Assembly: GCF_050908995.1 (NCBI RefSeq)
Contig: NC_135120.1
Coordinates: 6,895,433-6,959,432 of the forward strand
Length of the DNA stretch: 64,000 nucleotides
Source of the DNA: Andrena cerasifolii
Lineage: Eukaryota > Arthropoda > Insecta > Hymenoptera > Andrenidae
Reading direction: 5' to 3'
Made by a program: the position numbers and the translations under genes
In this document: positions 11,111 through 23,601 of the stretch, one piece after another
Layout: each line of letters starts with the position of its first letter
How positions within the stretch are numbered: the first letter of the stretch is position 1
The notes under the pieces: generated by a model
The model's input: only the letters and a program-made list of their open reading frames with translations
Told to the model about the DNA's origin: nothing
Database searches by the model: none

Positions 11111-11841
11111 GGGGAGGTTCCGGTCTAGAGCCCCCAAAAATAGGTGATATTTAGGAATTAATTACAGGAAAACTACTATATATAATTTAATGGGACTTTT
11201 TTCATTGTATTAAGGATGTCTTATATTATAGAAATATATTTTTTGTTTTGTAATTAATCATTGCAAACGGCACTGGGGAGTCGTTAAAGTCAAGGCGTCA
11301 AAAAAATCATCCGAACCGGTGGGCGCTGTATCTCCAAAAGTTATTATCCGATTCGACTGAAACCTTTCTTATTTTTGAAGATTATTTTTCTGTCTAGGGG
11401 GGGAACTAGAAAAAAATACAAAAAATGACATTTTTTTTAGAAAATAACGACACTTTTGAAATCACTTTTCCCTGTATTTTTCGTCCTTTCAACGCCTTTG
11501 AAAATTATAATTTTTTAATTTTTTGTAATTTTTTCTAGCCCCCCCCCCCCTAGCCAGAAGTATATTCTTCAAAATAAAAAACGTTTCAGTCGAATCGGAT
11601 AATAATTTTTGGAGGTACAGCGCACACCGTTTTGAGAACACTGTTTCGAGAAAAACGCGTTTAAAGTTTTACGTGAGTGCCGAGTGGCCGGGTGTTACCT
11701 ATGCATTTGCCGCTACTCAAATGCCTATAACTTCGTGAATTTTACGAATCTCAAAAAATCCTTTTAAACACGTATTCCAAAAAGATTGAACATTCGAAAA
11801 ATAAAATAAAAAAAAATCGACATATAGACCGGAACCTCCCC
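11111..11841. mobile_element. 731-bp TTAA-flanked foldback MITE
   Basis: GGGGAGGTTCCGGTCTAGA at the left is inverted at the right (tatagaccggaacctcccc), with TTAA directly outside both ends (11107-11110 and 11842-11845). A second internal inverted pair (attatccgattcgactgaaa / tttcagtcgaatcggataat) extends the fold. The loop-side G and C runs (tctaggggggg, ccccccccccta) also pair. A similar left end without a partner lies at 63582. Confidence 0.85.
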
Positions 11842-12420
11842 TTAAGGGGGGATTCTCGTGTAGCAGCCCCTGAAATTTATGAATTTTTGTTTAAGAAACT
11901 ATTGTTAATATTGCATTAAACACTTTTGGAATATAACCAACCAGTCGAATTGTAACATTTTACGATGTGTTATTATTGAATTGTTGCATTACTCTTTTGC
12001 TCATTGATAATAAATCTGCCATGTATTCTACTACTCATACAATTAAATAGTTGTATATTCAGTCCAGCTTATGTACATATGCTTAAGAACCATGTTTCGA
12101 TATTTCTTTCTGAGTTGAACTTCTCCACGAAAGTAATTTGACTTTGCTCTCCACACAAAAGTGAATTCGGAACGAAACTTCTGCATAAGGTCGTCCTGCT
12201 GTTGCATTATACATGGAAACGTCGATATATGATCCAAGTCAGGTCACCATGAACGGTAATACTAATATTCAATAGAAAATTGATTCAATTCTCAGTTTAA
12301 CGATTGTACACAGAGAAAAATTCTCTAACCATTCGCACACTAAAATCCAAATATCTTTCTTCACTCTATTCAAATTTAACCACTTGCTTTCTATTCTATA
12401 TCCCCTATTACTACTAATTA

Positions 12421-12476
12421 AATTGTTTTTTTACCTGGCAACACTTAGTTTCTAGTGTTGCCAGGTAAAAAAACAA
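12421..12476. repeat. Perfect hairpin, 25-26-bp stems and 6-base loop
   Basis: attgtttttttacctggcaa followed by cactta pairs with its exact reverse complement ending ccaggtaaaaaaacaat, around a loop of about six bases (gtttct). The surroundings are not repetitive. It could be the collapsed remnant of an inverted-repeat element or a hairpin RNA source. Confidence 0.8.
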
Positions 12477-12770
12477 TCCCTGTTTGTTGCGTCGCTTCTC
12501 CATCTGCAGATGCAGAGCAAATAAACACAGCACTACTTCAGAGCACGGAAAGAAGGTTTGGCCAGTGATTTTGTGACAAACGTTCCATGGATTCATTTCG
12601 CCAGATGATGAAGCGACCCGAGACTGAGAGTTTCCAGGAAAGTAGAAGACTTTCGTGAGCACCGCGGCCCAAGCAAACATGGAATATTGCAAATTAAGCT
12701 CGGCCTCGTATCCAAGCCCTAGCTGTAGCCTTTCCTTGTCTGCTGCGACTGCGAAATCATAGTTTATGGC

Positions 12771-12825
12771 AGGGCTGAGCAACCGGCGCGGTGCGGCGGC
12801 CCGCGGGCCGCAAACGGCTCGTTCC
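12771..12825. repeat. hAT-like terminus (single end)
   Basis: cagggctgagcaaccggcg followed by ggcggcccgcgggccgcaaa resembles the CAG...TG(G/A)GCAAC...GGCCCGCGGGCCGC ends seen in many animal hAT repeats. No matching opposite end was found in the following kilobases, so it is a fragment at best. Confidence 0.3.
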
Positions 12826-13248
12826 CCTCCTTGCGTGCTTCGCTGAACCGTAGCAGAACAACCCAACCCCACACCTACTTGGCATAATATACAGTAGGGT
12901 CGAACGAAATATAGGGATACAATTTTTTAAGTGAAACTTCTTTAGCCGCGGTAGCGTAAGTTTTCTCGGGTGTGACGGAACTGTGAAACGCTTCCCCCAC
13001 CAAGAATCGCTATACCCACCACTTCCGCTTACTCCAATCCTGCGTAAGTGAGAGCGCAACAGAGGGACCGAAAGCGAGCGAGGAACGGTACGAGACAGAC
13101 GAGGTGTTGTTACTCTGTCTCGCTCTGTCTTTCGGGCGCCTGAATCCTGATATTCCGTCCTTTGCGTGTGCGACGGAGTATCAGGAGTCGGAAAGACGGA
13201 GGGACACACTTATAGGGATGGAGTGTAAAATCACTAACATTAATTTAC
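12826..13248. other. CpG-rich stretch, long minus-strand frame not accepted as a gene
   Basis: A 150-codon minus frame covers 12757-13209, but its composition is Arg/Ser/Thr/Pro-rich and it reflects gagcgag/ctcgctc-type sequence. A word gctatacccaccacttccg at about 13008 resembles gtggtggggatag words at 55558 and 57498, suggesting a dispersed CpG-rich repeat family. Confidence 0.35.
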
Positions 13249-13783
13249 CACAGTGATCGCAGAGTCACGATCACGGTCGTGAGTGAACTTAAATCACGAC
13301 CGTGAGTGAACTTAAATCACGACCGTGATCGTGATTTTTTTAACTTGAGTTTACTGTCATCGTAATTCTTGATCTTGAGTGGATTATTTTTTTAATAAAA
13401 TACTTAAATATAGTTTGTGTTGCAGACAAAGCGTGCTAATTCGGCGAATATATACCTAGTATTTACATTCATAATTAGTCAATGCGTGCACGCACTGATT
13501 TGATTGGCTAAAGTCTTCACATATACATTACAGATTTTAACTAAACTCAAGAGATATTCGTTAATTTAAATAGATCAAGAACGATTACATTGGTTCAATA
13601 TATACAACTGAAATTCTATAAGCACAGTTAGGACTTGAGAATGTTTCAAGAGAAATTAGAAATTGGGGTTATGTGGCGCGTGCAAAGAGCAGTTATGCTT
13701 TCCACCAATCAGATCACGAAAATCGTGAGTCACTGTTCTGCCTGCACCAATCAGAAGCGATCACGAATATCACGGATCGCTGT
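13249..13783. repeat. Candidate element with clustered CACGATCACG-type motifs and a 23-bp tandem duplication
   Basis: The left cacagtgatcgcagagtcac and right gaatatcacggatcgctgtg are imperfect inverted ends. Both subterminal zones are crowded with gatcacg/cgtgatc words. The 23-bp unit gagtgaacttaaatcacgac plus cgt is repeated at 13281-13303 and 13304-13326. Clustered short subterminal motifs are typical of hAT-type transposase binding regions, but the flanking octamers do not match, so the class is uncertain. Confidence 0.45.
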
Positions 13784-13981
13784 GAAAAATCACCGTGATT
13801 GGGAGTGAACGTGATCGAATCACCAGTGATTCACAAATCACGGTTCTAGTCAACACTATATAGAGACAAAGTACACCGTGTCGTCTGTCTCGTTCTTCGC
13901 CCGCTTTCAGTTTCTCTGACTCGCTCTCGCCTTCGGCAAGAAAGGAGGGAGACACTATCGCTTGAAATGGTAGGTATAGTG

Positions 13982-15361
13982 CAGAGTTGGGCAAAGATAA
14001 TATCTAGATAATATCTAGATAAAAGGTACTTACGGTTAGTTGTTATTCAAAGCTTGACTAAGGATGATTTAGCTTTAGCTTTATTCATGGCGCTAGAGAT
14101 GAAGCCAGTTATTCAAGGATCTTTAGCTCTTGGGTTGTGAATAACGTGGGTTCAGCTTTCATTCTATTTTTAGTCCAGAAAACGACTAACCGCCGAAAGC
14201 CTTTGCGGCTCGAGCGCGCGCGGTCGCCTGTCGGTCAAATTCTACAGAATCTGAATTTGTTTATTTTTCATCGTATCAATATGAAAGTGACACCAATGGA
14301 TTTCTGGTGTTCTCCCGATTAATTGGACCGAAAATAATTTAAATCGGACTATTTTTAACGAAACGGGCTTTGAATTCTGTAAATAAATTTATCACCTAAT
14401 ATCCGTAATTATGGTCTGAATTATATCATTTTTGGGGCCATTTTCACCGGGAAGACATGAGGAATCGATTGGTAATACTTTCATCAACACTTATCAAAAA
14501 CAGGAAGATTTTATGTGGCCCGTCGGTTTTATTGCTCTCGGCTGCCAACGGGCGGTCTACTGGGGCCCGAAGGTCCTCGCTCGTAGCGAGAAAGCAAAAC
14601 AGTGGGGTGGGTAGGTCTTTCCAGATAATCCAAGCCCCAAGGCTTCTCAACAATCGAAAGATTGTACATACACATTAGGGCGGAACGGAAAATTTAAATT
14701 TGAATTTTCAGTTGGCCTGGGTGCGGGATAGTTGTCTTTTGATTAACCAAACACAACTGTAAACAAATATTGGAAAAATATTCATGTCTGCAGGTTCCTC
14801 TTTCTCCTAAAAATGATTATATAATAATGCTTTCTCGCTACGAACGAGGATCTTCGGGCCCCAGTAGACCGCCCGTTTTTCCTGATGAAAATGGTCCCAA
14901 AATAATATAATTCGGACCATAGTTAAGGACATTACGTGAGAAATTTATTTGCAGATTTCAAAGCCCGTTTCGTTAAAAATAGTCCGATTTAACTTATTTT
15001 CGGTCCACTTAATCGGGAGAACACCAGAAATCCATTGGTGTCAGTTTCATATTGATAGGATGAAAAATAAACAAATTCAGATTCTGTAGAATCTGACCGG
15101 CACGCGACCGCGCGCGGGTCGGGCTGCAAAGGCTTTCGCCGGTTAGTCGACAGTTAGTCGCCTTCTAGACTAAGAATAGAATGAAAGCTGATCAACGTTA
15201 TTCACAACCCAAGAGGAAAGGCACTTGAATAACCAACTTCATCTCTGGCGCCTTGGATAAAGCTAATTCGGGTGAGTTTTAGTCGACTAAGTAAAAAGAT
15301 GAAGTAAATTTAGTTGAAAAGTTATTTCAATCACTTTTTAGTCGAATAATGCCCAGCTCTG
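13982..15361. mobile_element. 1.38-kb hAT-like foldback element
   Basis: The ends CAGAGTTGGGCA and TGCCCAGCTCTG are inverted with one mismatch and fit the hAT-style CAG...TGGGCA terminus. The flanking octamers gtatagtg and gtttaaag agree at 5 of 8 positions. Most of the element is two long inverted arms (about 14040-14597 and 14829-15350) around a 230-bp loop. The left arm carries about 85 bp absent from the right (near 14452-14540). No transposase frame survives. Its arm words (ccattggtgtcactttcata) also occur, diverged, in the 24843-25559 element. Confidence 0.8.
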
Positions 15362-15482
15362 GTTTAAAGATGAGACATTGAAATATCCATCGTATTCTTC
15401 TGATCCTTCGCACTGATTTTCATTTATTAAAGCTCGCCGATCAGGTTTTACACGCAGAAGGTTCTCTGACGGACAGTTCACT

Positions 15483-16008
15483 GAAGCTACTGTAAGATTT
15501 GCATGATAGATGGCGTGTGTAATGCGCAAATCAGTTACGAGGTGCGCCCATCTAGAGGCTTCTACATAAGCGGGGCGAGAGAGAGTGTCTCGACTCGCGG
15601 CGTTGATTCCTGTATTCGGCATTCGTCATTCGAGATTCGTCTTTCCACTTTCGTCATTCGACATTCATTCGAGATTCGTCTTTCGAGCGTTGAGCGAGAA
15701 ACCACGTGCGAGAATTATTACCAACTGTGAGATCTAGTGAGAGTGCCGTTATTTCGTCTAAAGCGAATGGTTATCGAGATTCCGTTAATCTTCCGTATAA
15801 TCCTTTTCTGTCTTTTGCGAATCGAGGCATCATAAATTACGACGTACGGGTGAATTTATGTACTCGGAGCACGTGCTCAAACGTATTCCAATCGCCGATT
15901 ATTTGCAGGCGTATGGGTTATCCGCAATTTGTGTTCAATATTCTGCTGCGTGTCTCGCGACGACACAATCTTTAATAAAAATCTTGAAGCGCTCAACCTA
16001 AACATCCT
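15483..16008 (+). mobile_element. LTR-like block (possible solo LTR)
   Basis: The block is GC-richer, begins near actgtaagatttgcatgata, has short repeats of the cattcgagattcgtctttc type (15626-15690), a TATA-like acataag near 15566 and AATAAA at about 15973, and then a TG...CA-compatible end near cctgaca. This order (promoter-like, polyadenylation signal, terminal CA) is what an LTR looks like. No second copy, target duplication or primer-binding site was found. A cellular promoter/5' exon is an alternative. Confidence 0.25.
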
Positions 16009-16951
16009 GACAAAATACTTTAATACCTTACACTACGGTTATAAAGTTCAGTAATTATATTGGTCCAAAATTTAATAGAAAGGGGATTGAGAAACTCATT
16101 TCTAATTGTAAGTACCAGAAATGGCTACTTCGATTATCAAATTCTATTTCGAAGCTGTATAATTATCTTTTCAATCTTCATTAACAGGTGCGAAAAATAT
16201 TTTTGCATCAACCTAAATAATAATCTTTCGGTGCCTTGTTATGTCACATAACGTTGTCCTGCCAATTACATACAAACATACAATCTTTTGTAATTTATAA
16301 GAAAGAAGAATCCTGATTAATAATACTTATGGAAATTACATACTACGGTAATCCGAAAAGATGCAAAAGCGGTACCGACTGAATTTGGAGCCCCCACAAA
16401 AGTAAATAGAGAACGGCGTATCTTTATTTACCATTGCTTTCACGCGCTTATAAAATTAATTTGTTTGCCGGGTAAACACACCCTCTGTCCAAATGTACTA
16501 ATATATACGGACTTGCATACGCTTTGGGAACACGTTTCGACGAACAAGTTTCGAGCTCGTTGATTATGTTTATGCGCACGTTAATTGTTCGAACGACTGT
16601 CGTTAAATACGAAGAGTGTGCGCAATTCCGCAAGCGTGTTAAGATTACTCTTTAAAACAGATAGACTATTAATTTACTTAAGAAAATTGGCAATAGGTAT
16701 ATGTTGCAATACTCTCTCGACAGTTATTGTTTGAATATGGCATACGTTTTTTGACATGCAATTTTATTATTAACAAATATGGACGTCAGTAGCTCAAATT
16801 TCAAGTTTACTATAATTGCTAATTTACTAGTTTACTATGACACAGTTTTGTTGCAAAAACTTATCAAATAGTGTAATTAATATAGAGTAACAGTTAACTG
16901 CTTCTTGTCTGCAAGTAGGCAGCAGAAAAGAAATGCTAATATAGCATAGCT
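16009..16951. other. AT-rich stretch, no gene seen
   Basis: Only short frames of no recognised family (for example minus 16448-16633). No inverted or tandem repeat noticed. Confidence 0.4.
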
Positions 16952-16955
16952 TTAA

Positions 16956-17233
16956 CCCGGCGGGAGGCGCACCCCATATTGTAACGCAGGTTGCCGCTAC
17001 CGGGTCAAAAATACCCAAAATTGAAACTTAAAAAAAAACACGGTTTCAGAATATTTTTTTAACTTTGTAATTTTTATGTTACAGTACAGTGTTTTAAGAA
17101 AAAAAAAAAATAATGAAATATCTCAAAATCTTTATTAAAGTTCTTTAAAAAATTCTAACAACTCAAACAGTCTTCATATTTTCGCAACTAGCGCCTCTGT
17201 GGTAAATTTTACCCAGTAGCGCCTCCCGCCGAT
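16956..17233. mobile_element. 278-bp piggyBac-like MITE
   Basis: TTAA borders both ends (16952-16955 and 17234-17237). The termini CCCGGCGGGAGGCGC and gcgcctcccgccgat are inverted, matching at 13 of 15. Subterminal gggtcaaaaataccc and ggtaaattttaccc small palindromes are typical of piggyBac-derived MITEs. The length is almost the same as the nested element at 23766-24042. The right TTAA is followed directly by GGGGGGCAAACACTG, which may be the start of another TTAA element. Confidence 0.75.
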
Positions 17234-17318
17234 TTAAGGGGGGCAAACACTGTAAGAATTCGGAAAAACCGATTTTTTCTTTTTTACATTTTCTGAAAGG
17301 CATACATTTAGGGGCTGT

Positions 17319-18000
17319 ACTTCCAAATGGCCCCAGTGGCCGATCGACATGAGGTTTAATGGGAAGGGTAGGGAGGGTGTATGGACCCTAAATCTAAAAT
17401 TGTTGCTTCGGGAATTTATTAGTTTCCGAGATATTAATAAAAAACTTTTAGTATTTCTGTTGACTTATTCCGACATAACGCATTCCACTTTCCACCTTGT
17501 CCCGGGTATCAGGGGGGGGGGGTGCGCGCCCGCTTGCGGGCGCGTAAAGCATGGTAGCGAACTGATGTGAGTTTTGGAGATTTGAACTAGCAACTTGCGA
17601 ATGCGACCCATATGATATACTATTAGTCAATATTCTAGGGAGTGATTCTTCAGGCCAAAATAAGACGAAAATATAGAATACAATTTTTTAATATCGCGCT
17701 TCGTTTTCGAGAAAATTGACTTTGAATTTCAGCTAAATACGTGTGCCTTTCCGGCGCCTGAGGAGCACGCGGAGGTAAGGGGCACGCGTCCAGCAGTTCG
17801 TAAAACATTTTGGGGGACGGGAGGGTCGCCGGGTAGGGGTGCCTGCGCCTATATTAAAAAAAATTAACATTAATTTTTTATTAATATTTTAGAAACTAAT
17901 AAATACCCGAAGCTACAATTTTAGATTTTGGGTCCACACCCCCTCCCCACTCCTCCCTCCAAACCTCATCTCGATCGGCCACTGGGGCCATTCGGAAGAA
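17319..18000. mobile_element. 682-bp inverted-repeat element, CTTCCRAATGGCCCCAGTGG family, copy 1
   Basis: The left arm (acttccaaatggccccagtg, then gaccctaaatctaaaattgt) is inverted at the right (acaattttagattttgggtc, then cactggggccattcggaag), about 140 bp per arm. Between the arms lie a G run, the hairpin gcgcgcccgcttgcgggcgc and the word gcgtaaagcatggtag shared with the 7271-7674 MITE. Related sequences lie at 18915-19037 and 55034-55264. Confidence 0.8.
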
Positions 18001-18914
18001 AATCCCATTTAGAGAATGCTCTTCAAATTTTATGAAGAAATTCGTAAAATTGACGGAGGTATAGCATTCTCCGTGAAGGGATGTTCAAGTGCGCGCGACC
18101 AAACCGAGCGGCACTTTGAACGCGTCTTTCTCAGAATGACATTTTGCAACCGCATTGCCAGTATACAGAGAAAACTATACATTCAATTGACATGAATAAG
18201 ACCATTTGTTGGACAGAAACCTGTGTCTATTACGTGACGTTCATTTTTTTGTTATTTAACTACCTCCTATTTTTTTTATCACCATTTAGCCCCCCCCAAA
18301 AAATTTTTTTTCCAGTGGCCCGCCATTTTGTTATCTTTCGCGATATTGACTTTTCTTTCACGCCACATAATGGACGATTAAATCTTCCAAGTGCACCTAT
18401 AAAAAATCACAATTATTTATATTTTAAATTATGAAAAAAATGAAAGAGGAATTGGAACACAGTTTTAGCATTGCTGACAGAAATTTAGTGACATAAAAGA
18501 GAACCTTAAATTAACATAAAAAATTTAACGTGAGTAATATTATGCCTGGAAAAATGTGTCGCGAGATATGTTATTTTTATAACGAGAACATGGATTATGC
18601 ACATTAAAGAGGAGGAATAAAAATTGCAAGATACTTTATCTTCTCTGGTGCATCTCACGCGCCGGATACAGAGCTTTCCGCGGCGGAGATTTAGTACGTC
18701 TCTGGAGAATACTCCGTGCAAAATCAAACGTTTTCACAGGAGAATTTTAGGACACCAACTTCCTTTGTTCGTTTTTCTGCGACATACTCAAAGGAAGGAG
18801 AACCACGTTTGATATAACGCACAGACTAAAATAGTTAACCGCAATGTCGAAGCACTTGCGAATCGAATTCATCCCTCCATACAGGGTGTGCGGAAATTCG
18901 AAAGTATATCCATT
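18001..18914. other. No gene seen
   Basis: Short frames only. A small inverted pair (tagagaatgctcttc / gtatagcattctccg) lies at 18010-18075. A mariner-like tacagggtgtgcgg occurs at about 18890. Confidence 0.4.
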
Positions 18915-19037
18915 TGTTATTAATATTTCGGAAACTAATAAATACCCGAAGTTATAATTTTACATTTAGGGTCTACACCCCCTTCCCACCCCTCCCCTCA
19001 AACCTCGTGTCGATCGACCACTAGGGCCATTCGGAAG
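18915..19037. repeat. Right-arm fragment of the CTTCCRAATGG family, copy 2
   Basis: The sequence from ttattaatatttcggaaact through gaccactagggccattcgga repeats the right arm of the 17319-18000 element with scattered changes (for example cgtgtcgatcgacc for catctcgatcggcc). The left arm is absent. Confidence 0.8.
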
Positions 19038-19279
19038 TATATCCATTTGTAGATTCATATATTTAAAATATTAAGAAAATATACAACCAATAAAATTAAT
19101 TCGAAAATAAGATTTCATATCTTCTGGTTGTCAATTTTACATTAATCATATGCTTCTTTACGCAATTATTGTCACAGACTTTACAGACCAACAGAAAACA
19201 CTATTTTCACTAAAATATAATTATTTCGTCAACCATGCCTAGTACAAATAAAACGCAGTCGATAAACAACAATGAGCAA

Positions 19280-19447
19280 GAAAAATTAAAAAAATTAAAA
19301 AACCCGACTGCGTAAAAAAACATTAAAAAAATTAATTTTTAATTTAATTTTTTTATTAATTTAATTTCTTTAATGTTTTTTTTATTAATTTAATTTCTTT
19401 AATGTTTTTTTTTTAAGCAGTCGGGTTTTTTACTTTTTTTAATTTTT
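19280..19447. repeat. AT-rich inverted repeat with aaaaaacccgactgc arms
   Basis: aaaaaacccgactgcgtaaa on the left pairs with taagcagtcgggttttttac on the right, each followed by A- or T-rich arms, about 48 bp per arm. The word ttaatttaatttctttaatg is tandemly duplicated in the right part. Confidence 0.7.
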
Positions 19448-20958
19448 ATTTAATTTTTTTTAAATGTTTTTTTATTTTTTTTTATATCCTATAACATTCG
19501 GAACGTCAAGACAATTCTAAAGACACCTCATTTGTCCAAATCGGTGTATCCGTACAGACTCTAGAGCGTAACATGGACATACATACATAGCCTGATAAAC
19601 ACAATACCCTCCTTTGCGTGCCGCAGTCGGGTGAAAAGGCTAAACGATGCCTTACTTTTGAGTAAATTTAATCCAACCGGTCCAAAGTTATTAATGCACG
19701 CAGACACAGAACAGCTGACGATTAAATGGTAGAACACTAGCGAAATTAATTTCAATTGCGCTGGGAATTCTCAGTTCATTTAAATCTGATTTATAGCGGA
19801 AGGACACTATTCTTAAAGTAAACGGCTTATCGATCCAAGTGCTACACCCTTTATCATCAGAAATAAGTTTAACCGCGAATGGTGCAGATTCCCACGGCGA
19901 ATCGAAATAATCTCTTCGGTCGATTTAGAAGCGCTTTATTCATATTCTACGAGGCGAGGTAAACTGTCGTGACGTCTTTAATTAAATTAATCAGTGTTCA
20001 GTCCGGAAAACTGAGGCTGATGAGACGGGGTCCGCTCGATCGAGGTGAAGCATCGAAAGCCCTCCGTGAAAAGTTCTTGGAGAAAGAGGCTTCAGGGTGA
20101 GAGCAAGCTTCCGCGTTTGGCTTCCAACCTTTTTTTTTACGAGCTTCACGTGCGCGCGTTGTGAGCGAGACTTCTTCTTTTGGAAAACAAAGTTTCACGG
20201 CGCTTTCAACGGCTCATAAAGCGAAAACAGTTTGTTTCTCAAAAAGAGGAGAAGTGAAAGGAAAAAAGAGGCTTGCAGCTTTTTATCAAAGACAATATTG
20301 GCGGCAATTCCATTTTGAGAAAAGATTCAAACTCGATGGAACGTAAACTGAGGGTTACGTTAGTACGTTACGAGGGGAAACATTTAAGTTGTGTGTGTAA
20401 GAATATGTTTAAAAAAATTGTTTAACGCACCCCAAAATATGTATAGGTATGTCATGTGCAGTGATGCGTACAGTACTGACTTTAGAAAGCTGGGGAAAGG
20501 GATATAGTTTGATTGAATATTTAACCACCATTAAGTTAGTTTCGATGACAATGGAAGCTAATATAAAAATAATTATTCGAACTTACGTTTGAAAGCTTCA
20601 AAGTATGCTAATTTGAAAATAATCAAGGAAGAGCTTGAGATGTACAGTTCTAGTAATATAGTTGGTCATTATTGACTCATAAGTGGAGGTCACGATTTGG
20701 ATTAGTATGTTTCGGATAAAATTGGCATTAAAATGTGGGACTTTATATGAATATTAGCTGCTGATAATTAATTTTTTGTATATAAAAAAAGCGCTAGAAA
20801 TATAACATTTTTTATTTGTTTGTTGACTTTAGTTAGAATTTAAATAATTTTCAAACCCCACAGGTAAGGCGCCTGAATAAAAAATCTAGGAAAATTAGGA
20901 AAATATGTACTTTCAGGTTGCATAATTTCTTTTTTATTTTATTTCACACCACTTCGCG
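19448..20958. other. No gene seen
   Basis: Frames at 19998-20198 (minus) and 20161-20346 (+) are short and not recognised. The block 19990-20345 is somewhat GC-richer and could be a 5' exon or promoter, but nothing in it decides this. Confidence 0.35.
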
Positions 20959-20960
20959 TA

Positions 20961-22137
20961 GGGGAGAGTCGTGCAGTACCGACCGCTCTAAGTTTCTTTG
21001 TTATATCTTGGGGTGGAGTGGATAAAAATCAGTAATTTCAAAAACATGTTTGTAGTACAGATGAGACTTAATAAGAGGGGTAAATTATTTTTGTGAAATT
21101 TAATAATAAGAATTGATAATTCGCAAAAGTAAAAAAGTTGTAATTTCTAGGAAACGAAAAATTGTCGTCCAGTGCCGACCAACTATTAAATTAGTAGATT
21201 TTTAGGTCTAAGTGATTAACAATGTAAATAAAAAGGCATTTAATTGGTACAATACAAGATTCTTTTCTTTTTTTTTGTACAAAGATTGTAAGTATAATAA
21301 TTAATTAATATTCTCCTGATCTGTGCATTTGATGTGTACTCAACCTTCACATTCGGTACACTGCACCCAATTTTTGTCAAATGATTCCTTGCAAACAAAA
21401 ATGAGCAAAATTTTTATTTAAATAAAATTTCGAATAACGAATAAAAAATTAACTTTATTCGTCGACTAATCTTAAAGTAACTTTTATTTGATCCTTATTT
21501 AAATAATTTTTTATTTAGTTAATTCCCAACTCTGCTTGCAAATAACACACTGGATAACTTCTTCATTAAATCCTAGCTTCCCGTTTGTTAGGTTATCATA
21601 CCTATCCTTATTTATTTTATTTTTTTGCGGAACAAGGTAGAAGCAAGGCTAAATGAACATCTTATAAATTAATCTGAGTTGCTAACAGATTGAACTTACA
21701 AATAAGAAAAATTTGGTCCCTACTGGTTGACAGTCTATTGGTCGGTACTGCAAGACAGTTGGATGGTCGGTACTGTACGACAAACACGGGGAAACATTTT
21801 AGATGGTGATATATTATGTACAAAAAAAATATTGCAAAACTAGGGCATTATAGTAAACTTAATAGACTAGAGATAGTATACATAATAGAACAAAATCATT
21901 TACCCACATGAGAAACAAAAGATTAGTTTTAAAAAATAACTTTTAACCCAGTGAATATCAACGTATACGTTTAATGCCTCAGAACATCGAGAGCAATGGA
22001 GTAAACAATATGACCCCGGAATAGGTTATAGAGAATTGTGATTTTCATTTGTTAATACAGTGCTAATATCTGGTCGAAGAAGCGAGAACTAGCTTTGGTC
22101 GGTACTGTAAGCTGGTCGGTACTGCACGACTCTCCCC
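20961..22137. mobile_element. 1,177-bp TA-flanked element, GGGGAGAGTCGTGCAGTACC ends
   Basis: GGGGAGAGTCGTGCAGTACC at the left is inverted at the right (ggtactgcacgactctcccc), with TA outside both ends (20959-20960, 22138-22139). The word ggtcggtactg or its complement recurs inside (for example near 21166, 21739, 21765, 22096 and 22115). There is no transposase frame. TA flanks are compatible with Tc1/mariner-type mobilisation. Confidence 0.85.
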
Positions 22138-22624
22138 TATGCTATTAAAGCATACATCGCAATTTCCAATTTAATATTCTACTGCGAAGAAATCAAGTCT
22201 CAGAAATTGGAAGAATAGCAGTTCTATTAAGTGAATTACAGTATTCTTTTATTTACTCCCATACTTAATAACTGAAAAATCCATATTATTTAACATTCTT
22301 CCTAATAAAAATGTAAGAATCCTTAATAATAAGGGTGGTCTTTTAGACTTTCATTCAATCCAGCACAAAGTGACGTCACAGAAGTAAAAGTGACCTCTCG
22401 CAGGATCAAAAACACAGTCCCCTTAATTCTAATCCAACGTAATAAGTAGAGCTTGAACCAGAGATTCTAACGAGATCCATCAACCGGCTGGGAATTTATC
22501 GTCCCAAGCCATTTCATATAAAGCTGGTGGGCCATTAGCGACTACTACCGCAGGAAGTATTAATACTCATCAGCTCTTGCATTTTAATTCAGATGCCAGC
22601 AAAGAAGTTCTGGGGTCCAGTGAA
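22138..22624. other. No gene seen
   Basis: AT-rich to about 22400, then GC-richer sequence leading into the open frames at 22625. Nothing recognised. Confidence 0.35.
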
Positions 22625-22816
22625 TCATTCTAACTCCCGGCCCTTGAGCTGATTTTCTCCACACGGTTTCATTACCGCCTTCTCGATCCTCCGAGCCAAA
22701 GAAGCCACAGAGCCGTCGTTTACCGCATCGACGTACCTCGGGAATTCGATAAGTTCCATCGTCAGAATTGTTCGACCGACGATGGTAGTTATGCTCGGCA
22801 TTACACAGGGCCACAT
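22625..22816 (-). other. Exon-like open frame, unrecognised
   Basis: A minus-strand ATG at 22816 opens a 63-residue frame that reads like ordinary protein (ELIEFPRYVDAVNDGSVASL, then ARRIEKAVMKPCGENQ) and ends at a stop. It sits in a GC-rich island (about 22580-23340). No family is recognised and an overlapping frame at 22584-22820 is also open, so coding status is uncertain. Confidence 0.3.
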
Positions 22817-23597
22817 CCAAAGGGACTAGCGAAAGAAATTTGCGAGTTCATTTCGCCGTCACTGACGGAAATCAGCGGGCCGGCGTTACTTTCATGCAGC
22901 TTAAGAGAGGGATTCTTTCCTTGAAGTTTCGCGGGCTGCACCGCCGAATATAGGTTATCGGGGATGTAAGGCGAAAAGGGGGTGGCTGCGTTGGAGGTCG
23001 CAGTCAAAGTGTAGGAAGCGAAAGGGAACGAGTGAGAAAGAGCGAGGGGGGAGAAGATAGGACAAAGAAGATCCTGAATATTGCTGACGGTGCCATCTTG
23101 GAGCACTCTTCAGGCGGAGTTTCTCCGTTTAACTCGCCGTTCCCTCCTCACCCTTGTTTTTCATCATCCATCTTTTATCGTGGTTCCCCCGGCTTTCGTA
23201 ACCGACTCGATCGCCGATAGACAGCGCAGAACACGCAGGTAAACCACGAAACATCGCGGAGCGATCACGCAAACCTTCCTCCGGGTACCTAAGCGGAAAT
23301 AACTTTCGCTTTTACGCTCCCCTTTACGGCTATACCCAATTTAATCTATAACCGGCAAGACCGCGGCTCGCCGTATTCATTCGGTGGCATCATTCAGCTT
23401 TCGACTAAATTCTACTGGGTCGTTCCATGCAGCACATGTAATGCGGTTTATCTGAGAACTCGGTTCATAAAAATGTCACTTGACGAACGTCATTTAGTAT
23501 CCGTTTAGAATGAATACTACACTGCATTCCACATTAGAGCAGACCTGTTTCGCGCAGGCACGACCCTCGGGAGGCGCTGCTACGCCCGACTCCCCAC
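22817..23597. other. GC/CpG-rich island, no gene assigned
   Basis: It contains purine-rich gagtgagaaagagcgagggg-type sequence near 23030-23060 and pyrimidine-rich blocks after it. This composition is common at insect promoters and 5' UTRs, and also in CpG-rich repeats. No splice-consistent coding exon was found. Confidence 0.3.
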
Positions 23598-23601
23598 TTA
23601 A

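Noticed and set aside
12757..13209. 150-codon minus-strand frame
   Set aside because: Arg/Ser/Pro/Thr-rich composition from CpG and gagcgag-type repeats, overlapping another frame; no family recognised.
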